A DNA stretch of 5,442 nt from assembly GCA_947589405.1 (NCBI GenBank), contig CANQBT010000123.1, forward strand, positions 1 to 5,442, read 5' to 3'. A program made the translations under genes and the position numbers. Below, one piece after another: positions 1-3,978 of this stretch; position 1 is the first letter of the stretch; the number at the start of each line of letters is the position of its first letter. Under the pieces are notes generated by a model that was given only the letters and a program-made list of their open reading frames with translations, was not told where the DNA came from and ran no database searches. This DNA is from an uncultured Clostridia bacterium (lineage in GTDB: Bacteria > Bacillota > Clostridia > Lachnospirales > CAG-274).

Positions 1-98
1 GATTAAAGTCTGCGACCTGGTTGCATGGCGAGCAGCATTACGCAGTAATGCGACCAGCGCTTTTTTGAAAGCTGTTCGCTATTTCAATTTTTATTTGC
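1..98 (+). repeat. Structured intergenic repeat, copy 1 (5' end cut by window)
   Basis: This stretch shares three blocks with the region 1610-1733. Block A, GATTAAAGTCTGCGAC, is identical at 1-16 and 1678-1693. Block B is GGTTGCAT(A)GGCGAGCA, then a variable hairpin arm, then GACCAGC; it lies at 19-58 here and 1611-1651 in the second copy. The tail is a T-run followed by related AT-rich sequence (59-98 against 1694-1733, roughly 80% alike by eye). Here the order is A then B, and B lies directly against the T-run; in the second copy B comes first. The T-run direction gives the assumed orientation. No coding sequence was seen. The element certainly extends upstream, because block A in the other copy begins with GCG before this point. 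Confidence 0.8.
12..66 (+). terminator. Compound stem-loop plus T-run, terminator-like (repeat copy 1)
   Basis: GCG (12-14) pairs with CGC (58-60), and CTGGT (17-21) pairs with ACCAG (53-57), leaving a two-base bulge. Inside, GCATTAC (35-41) pairs with GTAATGC (45-51) around a GCA loop, while 22-34 stays largely unpaired. Six T follow at 61-66. It could stop transcription from a gene upstream of the window. The structure is drawn by eye, with no energy calculation. Confidence 0.5.
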
Positions 99-126
99 TG
101 TTTAAATATTATTCTTTCGACAATCT

Positions 127-155
127 AAAAGGACTGTTTACTCAGTCCTTTTTTT
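127..155. terminator. Bidirectional rho-independent terminator
   Basis: AAAAGGACTG (127-136) pairs perfectly with CAGTCCTTTT (143-152) around the loop TTTACT, and the T-run continues to 155. On the plus strand it gives a 10-bp hairpin running into seven T. On the minus strand the same hairpin is followed by TTTT. It lies immediately after the minus-strand kinase-like gene, whose stop codon overlaps the T-run, so it should end that transcript and also block read-through from the repeat side. Confidence 0.8.
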
Positions 156-1122
156 ACCATTCCGTCATATACTTTTCTTCAAAATCCTTCTGCGCAATGC
201 ACTCCTCCAGCTTCCTTCTTACCCCCGAAGGAAGAAATGTTTTCCCTGTTCTGAAGCCTTCTCTTACGGTATCTATAAATCTCTGAGGATAGCTGAATAT
301 TGCTCTGAGTATTTCATACTCCTCATTGTCTATGCTTTTGTACGTCGCATATTTATTCATGGCACACTCCAGATCCATATAGGGAGAGCCTGAATTGTGA
401 GAATAATAACAATTTTTCCTCATATAACGCTTTATAAAAAAGGCTATATCTTCAATATAGCTCATATGCTTCATATTATCCCAGTCTATAATATACACTC
501 TGCCCTTTTTGTATATTATATTTCCCTCCTTCAGTCCGTTATGGCAGTAAGTCGTCTTTTCACCGTAGCCCAATTCTTTAAGTCTTTCAACGCTTTTTTC
601 TGCTCTTTCCATAAAGCTGTCATATACCGAAGCAATATCCATATCCCACATTCTCTTACCCATTAATTTTTTTATTCTTGCCATATCCTTAAGCTCCTTT
701 GTATATTTTTCAATAACCGTGTTCCTGCTCTCCCCTGCCGCATATACGATAGAGCTTTCCATATCCCTTAGACATCTGTGTATTATACCTATGCTCCTGA
801 GCGTAACGGCGACCTGATTTGAATTCATAAAATTGAGTTCGTTAGAGCCAAAAAACCTTGTAACGGTATAGAGCCTGCCATCTCTTTCGGCATAGGGCAA
901 GCCTTCGCTGTTTACCAGATACGTATCTATATTTCCAACGCCCTTTTCCAAAAGCTCGGTCTTGACAGAATGGATTTCCATTATCTTGGCAGTTCTGGGT
1001 CTTGCCTGACAAAACGAATATGTGCCGCTGCTACAGCCCAGCACATAGTAATACTTGCATTTATATACATTTATCGGTTTTATGCCAAATTCCTCCGCCA
1101 CATCATATATAAGAGAATACAT
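154..1122 (-). CDS. CotS-family spore coat protein / phosphotransferase-fold protein, possible pseudokinase
   Basis: A 322-residue protein with the layout of the CotS/YsxE/YutH branch of the aminoglycoside-phosphotransferase (APH) fold. The N-lobe has the family-like stretch DGRLYTVTRFFGSNELNF (81-98) after a helix rich in charged residues (about 46-60). The C-lobe has a Brenner-type loop CHNGLKEGN (193-201) and the metal-binding segment IIDWD (211-215), followed by helices. CotS-type proteins are found in spore coats of Firmicutes. The loop keeps His194 and Asn201 in HxDxxxxN spacing, but the catalytic Asp position is Gly196. The usual N-lobe ATP-binding Lys is also not obvious near FCQARP (37-42). 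It may therefore bind a ligand or serve structurally rather than phosphorylate. The start is supported by GAGGAGG on the minus strand 8 bases upstream. It is a single gene, divergent from the ferredoxin. No signal peptide was seen. The fold assignment is good; the spore-coat role is inferred. Confidence 0.8.
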   Translation of the reverse strand: MYSLIYDVAEEFGIKPINVYKCKYYYVLGCSSGTYSFCQARPRTAKIMEIHSVKTELLEKGVGNIDTYLVNSEGLPYAERDGRLYTVTRFFGSNELNFMNSNQVAVTLRSIGIIHRCLRDMESSIVYAAGESRNTVIEKYTKELKDMARIKKLMGKRMWDMDIASVYDSFMERAEKSVERLKELGYGEKTTYCHNGLKEGNIIYKKGRVYIIDWDNMKHMSYIEDIAFFIKRYMRKNCYYSHNSGSPYMDLECAMNKYATYKSIDNEEYEILRAIFSYPQRFIDTVREGFRTGKTFLPSGVRRKLEECIAQKDFEEKYMTEW

Positions 1123-1130
1123 TACAATCC

Positions 1131-1137
1131 CCTCCTC
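1131..1137 (-). promoter_or_regulatory. Ribosome binding site of the CotS-like gene
   Basis: On the minus strand these bases read GAGGAGG, 8 bases before the ATG at 1122-1120. This strong Shine-Dalgarno match fixes the start of the kinase-like protein. I found no convincing -35/-10 pair in the 136-base divergent spacer for either gene. Confidence 0.75.
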
Positions 1138-1247
1138 TCATAAATTCTATGCCGTATCAAAGCGCTATATTACATATATCGGACAGCGCATATCCCTCTA
1201 TGATTATATTTTTGTATATTTTTTCATTCTCTGCCAATACTATATAT

Positions 1248-1253
1248 GAGGTG
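1248..1253 (+). promoter_or_regulatory. Ribosome binding site of the ferredoxin gene
   Basis: GAGGTG lies 5 bases before the ATG at 1259 and supports that start. It sits in a very AT-rich stretch in which the promoter itself could not be placed with confidence. Confidence 0.65.
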
Positions 1254-1258
1254 ATATT

Positions 1259-1447
1259 ATGAAAGTATATGTTGACGAGGATCTGTGTATTGGCTGCGGT
1301 CTGTGCGCAAGCATCGAACCTTCGGTATTTGAAATGGGTGATGACAACTTTTCTCATGTCATAGGCGATGTGACTGACGACAATGAAGAGAGTACCCATG
1401 AAGCAGTCGAAAGCTGCCCTGTAGAAGCTATCAAGGAAGAATCATGA
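1259..1447 (+). CDS. Ferredoxin, single [4Fe-4S] cluster
   Basis: A 62-residue, strongly acidic cytoplasmic electron carrier. The N-terminal motif CIGCGLC gives Cys10, Cys13 and Cys16, and the fourth ligand is Cys53 in the ESCPVEAI segment. This CxxCxxC...CP pattern, with no second cysteine set, fits the roughly 60-residue one-cluster ferredoxins (Thermotoga/Desulfovibrio type) rather than the two-cluster clostridial 2[4Fe-4S] form. Such proteins shuttle low-potential electrons to hydrogenases and other oxidoreductases; the specific partner is not shown here. HydE lies downstream on the same strand, but a hairpin array and a terminator intervene, so co-transcription is unlikely. The start is set by GAGGTG 5 bases upstream. 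The length is normal, with no sign of truncation. Confidence 0.93.
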   Translation: MKVYVDEDLCIGCGLCASIEPSVFEMGDDNFSHVIGDVTDDNEESTHEAVESCPVEAIKEES

Positions 1448-1454
1448 GATCATT

Positions 1455-1475
1455 AAGACTGCTGCGGCAGTCTTT
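1455..1475 (+). terminator. Hairpin after ferredoxin, weak terminator (first of two identical)
   Basis: AAGACTGC pairs with GCAGTCTT around a TGCG loop (1455-1474), an 8-bp GC-containing stem 7 bases after the ferredoxin stop codon. Only three T follow, so termination may be partial. The same 20 bases recur at 1761-1780. Confidence 0.55.
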
Positions 1476-1476
1476 G

Positions 1477-1501
1477 AGCGTGTCGATAACATCGACACGC
1501 T
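1477..1501. repeat. 11-bp perfect inverted repeat
   Basis: AGCGTGTCGAT (1477-1487) and ATCGACACGCT (1491-1501) are perfect complements around the loop AAC. It is the most GC-rich stem of the array. No T-run follows, so it is not a classical terminator on the plus strand. Confidence 0.75.
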
Positions 1502-1531
1502 TGAAAGAAATGCCTAAAGACATTTCTTTCA
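1502..1531. repeat. 11-bp perfect inverted repeat with CCTAAAGA loop
   Basis: TGAAAGAAATG (1502-1512) pairs with CATTTCTTTCA (1521-1531), loop CCTAAAGA. It directly abuts the preceding hairpin. Its loop side carries AAATGCCTAAA (1508-1518), a string repeated exactly in the next hairpin. Confidence 0.7.
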
Positions 1532-1538
1532 GTTAGTC

Positions 1539-1609
1539 AAGGTGGGGACCAGCCGTGTTTTCTGTAATTTAAACATAAATGCCTAAATTACAGAAAAGTC
1601 CCTGTCCTT
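1539..1609. repeat. Long compound stem-loop
   Basis: The inner stem is a 14-bp perfect inverted repeat: TTTTCTGTAATTTA (1558-1571) with TAAATTACAGAAAA (1584-1597), loop of 12. An outer stem pairs AAGG (1539-1542) with CCTT (1606-1609) and GGGAC (1545-1549) with GTCCC (1598-1602), separated by a small internal loop. Bases 1550-1557 (CAGCCGTG) are unpaired on one side. AAATGCCTAAA (1577-1587) repeats the string of the previous hairpin. Confidence 0.7.
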
Positions 1610-1650
1610 TGGTTGCATAGGCGAGCAATAACACGAAGTGTTATGACCAG
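1610..1650 (+). repeat. Repeat module B, copy 2
   Basis: GGTTGCATAGGCGAGCA (1611-1627) is followed by the arm ATAACAC-GAA-GTGTTAT (1628-1644) and GACCAG (1645-1650); TGGT (1610-1613) pairs with ACCA (1646-1649). The scaffold matches 19-57 with a single-base insertion, but the arm sequence is different on both sides and still pairs perfectly. Confidence 0.8.
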
Positions 1651-1654
1651 CCTC

Positions 1655-1673
1655 AGAGGGAGTGAATCCCTCT
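1655..1673. repeat. 7-bp inverted repeat between modules B and A
   Basis: AGAGGGA (1655-1661) pairs with TCCCTCT (1667-1673) around the loop GTGAA. It is absent from copy 1 at 1-98, where module A precedes module B instead. Confidence 0.65.
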
Positions 1674-1740
1674 TGCGGATTAAAGTCTGCGACGCTTTTT
1701 TTCAAACTGTTCACTATTATAATTTGTATTTTCTTTCTAA
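1674..1740 (+). repeat. Repeat module A and AT-rich tail, copy 2
   Basis: GATTAAAGTCTGCGAC (1678-1693) is identical to bases 1-16. GCGGA (1675-1679) can pair with TCTGC (1686-1690), with one G-U, around the loop TTAAAG. GC and seven T (1696-1702) follow, then a tail resembling 59-98. The hairpin plus T-run could act as a weak terminator. Confidence 0.7.
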
Positions 1741-1760
1741 GTATTCTTTTTAAAGACTGT

Positions 1761-1783
1761 AAGACTGCTGCGGCAGTCTTTTT
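1761..1783 (+). terminator. Rho-independent terminator closing the array
   Basis: AAGACTGC (1761-1768) pairs with GCAGTCTT (1773-1780) around TGCG, and the T-run continues to 1783. It is an exact copy of the 20-base hairpin at 1455-1474 but with a longer T-run. It lies just upstream of the hydE promoter and should insulate hydE from upstream transcription. Confidence 0.75.
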
Positions 1784-1796
1784 GCTTTATTTGCTG

Positions 1797-1825
1797 TTGA
1801 AGTCAGGGGAAGTTTATGGTAAAAT
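1797..1825 (+). promoter_or_regulatory. Probable sigma-A-type promoter of hydE
   Basis: TTGAAG (1797-1802), a 17-base spacer and TAAAAT (1820-1825) fit the housekeeping consensus, with TATGG just before the -10. Transcription would start near 1832, giving a leader of about 84 bases before the hydE ATG. Its position right after a terminator supports it. No operator-like inverted repeat was found in the leader. Confidence 0.5.
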
Positions 1826-1915
1826 AATTAAAACAATAATACTATTACTCAAAAATAATGCAAGAGTTAATATTGACCCTTCCGATTTAAAAAAATATAC
1901 AAAAAGGAAAAAACC

Positions 1916-2977
1916 ATGAAAAAACTAATAGACAAATTCTGCGAAACAAAAAAGCTGAATAAAGATGAGCTTCACGCTCTGCTTGAAATATCCCACAAGG
2001 ACAGAGAATACCTTAGTCAAAGGGCAAGGGAAATAAGTATAAAAACCTTCGGAAATAAGATATATCTAAGGGGACTTATAGAAATATCCTGTTTTTGTAA
2101 AAACGACTGCTACTATTGCGGCTTAAGAAGAAGCAACAAAAATGCAGAAAGATACAGACTTACTCCCGAAGAGATACTTTCCTGTGCCGACAAGGGCCAT
2201 GAGCTTGGCTTTAGGACATTTGTGCTTCAGGGCGGTGAAGACGCTTGGTATACAGATGATATTGTCTGCTCAATAGTAGAAAAAATAAAGACAAAATACG
2301 ATGATTGCGCAGTTACTCTTTCTCTTGGCGAAAAAAGCTATGAAAGCTACAAGAGGTATTATGACAGCGGCGCAGACAGGTATCTTTTAAGACACGAAAC
2401 AGCCGATGAAGCCCACTATTCAAAGCTTCACCCTTCGGAAATGTCGCTTGATAACAGAAAACGATGCCTATATGACCTAAAGGAAATAGGCTATCAAGTA
2501 GGCTGCGGCATTATGGTGGGCTCTCCCTGGCAGACAGAAGCTACCATATATGAGGATATAAGGTTTATGAAAGATCTCCGGCCCCATATGATAGGCATAG
2601 GTCCGTTTATACATCACAAGGACACGCCTTTTGCAGAGTTTGAAAACGGCAGTACATACACTACTCTTGTACTTCTGAGCATACTGAGGATAATGTTTCC
2701 AAAGGTGCTGCTGCCTGCTACAACGGCTCTTGGTACTGCCGACCCTATGGGACGAGAGAAAGGCATACTGGCAGGCGCCAATGTACTTATGCCCAATCTT
2801 TCCCCTGTTTCAGTAAGAAAAAAATATTCTCTCTATGACAACAAGATATGCACGGGAGAGGAAGCGGCAGAATGTAAAAACTGTCTTGAAAGGCGTATAA
2901 ATTCCATAGGTTATGAGGTGGATAGCAGCAGAGGCGACTATCCCGATTTCAGGAGGGAAAAGCATGAAAGAAATTAA
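1916..2977 (+). CDS. hydE: [FeFe]-hydrogenase maturation radical SAM enzyme HydE
   Basis: A 353-residue cytoplasmic radical S-adenosylmethionine enzyme that, with HydG and HydF, builds the diiron subcluster of the [FeFe]-hydrogenase H-cluster. The CX3CX2C motif CKNDCYYC places the SAM-cleaving [4Fe-4S] cluster on Cys61, Cys65 and Cys68. It is followed by GLRRSN (69-74), VLQGGED (103-109), SLGE (136-139), DRYLLRHETA (154-163), GIGPFI (227-232) and PATTALGT (267-274), all typical of HydE rather than BioB or PylB. The optional second-cluster motif CX7CX2C is also present (Cys312, Cys320, Cys323), as in Thermotoga HydE. The length is normal. The start is supported by AAGGA 7 bases upstream. No hydF, hydG or hydrogenase gene lies in the window, so the maturation genes are not all clustered here. 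It is followed by an overlapping peptidase gene, probably in one operon. Confidence 0.95.
   Translation: MKKLIDKFCETKKLNKDELHALLEISHKDREYLSQRAREISIKTFGNKIYLRGLIEISCFCKNDCYYCGLRRSNKNAERYRLTPEEILSCADKGHELGFRTFVLQGGEDAWYTDDIVCSIVEKIKTKYDDCAVTLSLGEKSYESYKRYYDSGADRYLLRHETADEAHYSKLHPSEMSLDNRKRCLYDLKEIGYQVGCGIMVGSPWQTEATIYEDIRFMKDLRPHMIGIGPFIHHKDTPFAEFENGSTYTTLVLLSILRIMFPKVLLPATTALGTADPMGREKGILAGANVLMPNLSPVSVRKKYSLYDNKICTGEEAAECKNCLERRINSIGYEVDSSRGDYPDFRREKHERN
2951..2957 (+). promoter_or_regulatory. Ribosome binding site of the P1 peptidase, inside hydE
   Basis: AGGAGGG lies within the last hydE codons, 6 bases before the ATG at 2964. It decides the peptidase start against the longer in-frame option at 2913 and points to translational coupling with hydE. 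Confidence 0.8.
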
Positions 2978-3890
2978 AATAACAGATATAGGAAATATAA
3001 ATATAGGCAATGCGCAGCTGGAGGAAGCAGGCACAGGCGTAACAGTAATAATATGCAAAGAGGGCATGGGCGCAGGCGTAGATATAAGAGGCGGAGGTCC
3101 TGCCTCAAGAGAAACGCCTCTTTTGGATCCTCTTATGCAGGCAGATAAGATACACGCCCTTGTGCTGAGCGGAGGTTCTGCCTTTGGCTTAGATGCCGCA
3201 AGCGGCGTTATGGACTATCTTGGTATGAATAACATAGGCTTTGATACAGGTATAGCCAAGATACCCCTTGTTTGCCAAAGCTGTATATTCGATTTAGGCT
3301 ACAAAACCGCCGATGTGTTTCCCCGCAGCAAAATGGGTTATGCCGCATGCATCGACTCAGAAAAAAATCAACTTAGGGAAGGCTCTGTAGGCGGCGGCAC
3401 AGGAGCTACCGTAGGCAAGCTCTATGGCATGGAGCAATGCTCTAAATCCGGGCTGGGTATGTACGCCATTCAGATAGGCGAGCTTAAAATAGGCGCCATT
3501 GTTATAGTAAATGCTTTTGGCGATGTTTTTGACAGCAAGGGCAATAAAATAGCGGGACTTATGAATAAAGAGGGTACAGGCTTTCTGGACTTTGCAGAAG
3601 AAATGTACAAGAGCATTGAGCCTAAGAATCAGTTTACAGGCAACACAACTATAGGCGCTGTTATTACAAACGCCGCCTTTGATAAATCCATGCTCTGCAA
3701 AATAGCTTCTATGGGACAGAACGGTCTTGCAAGACGAATTTTCCCTGTACATACTATGGCGGACGGCGACAGCGTTTACGCTCTTTCGGTAGGAAATGTA
3801 ACAGCGGATATAAACGTTGTAGGCTCTCTTGGCACCTATGTAATGGAAATGGCTATCGAAAGGGCTGTGAAAACGGCAGCTCATGTATAA
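2964..3890 (+). CDS. P1 (S58, DmpA/NylC-type) family N-terminal-nucleophile peptidase
   Basis: A 308-residue cytoplasmic hydrolase of the DmpA/BapA/NylC family, whose members act as aminopeptidases or amidases after cutting themselves into two chains. Family signatures are the Gly-rich IRGGGPASRET (41-51), LSGGSAFGLDAASGVM (68-83), GSVGGGTGATVGK (140-152), VNAFGDV (182-188), GNTTIGAVITNA (226-237) and MADGDSVYAL (265-274). The expected self-cleavage is Asn227/Thr228, giving chains of about 227 and 81 residues with Thr228 as nucleophile, as in NylC (Asn266/Thr267). Lys152, Asn183, Asp267 and Asp269 fall where NylC's other active-site residues would be, as I recall them. There is no signal peptide. 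The first 14 bases overlap the end of hydE, so the two are probably one operon. The natural substrate is unknown, and nothing in the sequence ties it to hydrogenase maturation. Confidence 0.92.
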   Translation: MKEIKITDIGNINIGNAQLEEAGTGVTVIICKEGMGAGVDIRGGGPASRETPLLDPLMQADKIHALVLSGGSAFGLDAASGVMDYLGMNNIGFDTGIAKIPLVCQSCIFDLGYKTADVFPRSKMGYAACIDSEKNQLREGSVGGGTGATVGKLYGMEQCSKSGLGMYAIQIGELKIGAIVIVNAFGDVFDSKGNKIAGLMNKEGTGFLDFAEEMYKSIEPKNQFTGNTTIGAVITNAAFDKSMLCKIASMGQNGLARRIFPVHTMADGDSVYALSVGNVTADINVVGSLGTYVMEMAIERAVKTAAHV

Positions 3891-3919
3891 AAGCCAATGC
3901 ATACAATAATGTGAAGAAA

Positions 3920-3948
3920 TTGACTTGGTAAAGCGGTTATACTATATT
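3920..3948 (+). promoter_or_regulatory. Sigma-A-type promoter of the secreted M60-like gene
   Basis: TTGACT (3920-3925), a 17-base spacer and TATATT (3943-3948) closely match the housekeeping consensus. The start of transcription would be near 3955, about 24 bases before the ATG. An overlapping TATACT (3938-3943) would leave only a 12-base spacer. No clear terminator hairpin follows the peptidase gene, so some read-through from the hydE operon is possible. Confidence 0.65.
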
Positions 3949-3966
3949 TAAATTAATAATATTTAC

Positions 3967-3971
3967 GGAGG
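3967..3971 (+). promoter_or_regulatory. Ribosome binding site of the secreted M60-like gene
   Basis: GGAGG sits 7 bases before the ATG at 3979, and the encoded N-terminus reads as a signal peptide, so the start is secure. Confidence 0.8.
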
Positions 3972-3978
3972 AACAGGT

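Larger units (their letters stand above)
1454..1783 (+). repeat. Modular stem-loop array between ferredoxin and hydE
   Basis: This 330-base non-coding block consists of consecutive inverted repeats, at least six clear stem-loops, with little unpaired sequence. In order: a hairpin at 1455-1474, an 11-bp hairpin at 1477-1501, an 11-bp hairpin at 1502-1531, a long compound hairpin at 1539-1609, module B at 1610-1650, a 7-bp hairpin at 1655-1673, module A at 1674-1695 with T7, and a final terminator that repeats the first hairpin exactly. Modules A, B and the tail recur at 1-98. No transposase or protein gene lies inside. It could be a non-autonomous mobile element, a REP-like repeat or a structured RNA; the sequence alone does not decide. 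Confidence 0.75.

Noticed and set aside
154..1122. CotS-like gene as a frameshifted pseudogene because of the missing Asp
   Set aside because: The frame is intact over a normal family length with a strong start signal. Reading the catalytic-loop bases one frame over gives a stop, not a restored HGD motif.
1203..1208. TATAAT on the minus strand as -10 box of the CotS-like gene
   Set aside because: At 16-18 bases upstream there is no acceptable -35; the nearest good hexamer, TTGGCA, is 23 bases away. The stretch is AT-rich enough for chance matches.
1157..1399. 80-codon minus-strand frame opposite the ferredoxin
   Set aside because: It is a shadow of a well-supported gene, with no motif or ribosome binding site that I could see.
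1454..1783. CRISPR array
   Set aside because: The repeated units are not regularly spaced, differ in sequence, are self-complementary, and there are no uniform spacers.
1873..1901. TTGACC-17-TATACA as hydE promoter
   Set aside because: The hexamers are good, but transcription would begin around 1908, at the end of the hydE ribosome binding site (1904-1908), leaving no usable leader. The promoter at 1797-1825 is preferred, though this one is not excluded.
1662..1919. 85-codon plus-strand reading frame ending in an ATGA overlap with the hydE start
   Set aside because: It starts with GTG in a hairpin loop, runs through the repeat modules and the terminator at 1761-1783, and encodes a low-complexity sequence. 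The overlap with hydE appears to be chance.
2913..2963. 17-residue N-terminal extension of the P1 peptidase
   Set aside because: It has no ribosome binding site of its own, while AGGAGGG sits properly before the ATG at 2964 and the family N-terminus fits that start.
3357..3902. 181-codon minus-strand frame opposite the P1 peptidase
   Set aside because: It is antisense to a clearly recognised gene, shows no known motif, and has an odd Cys/Tyr/Ser-rich composition typical of a shadow frame.
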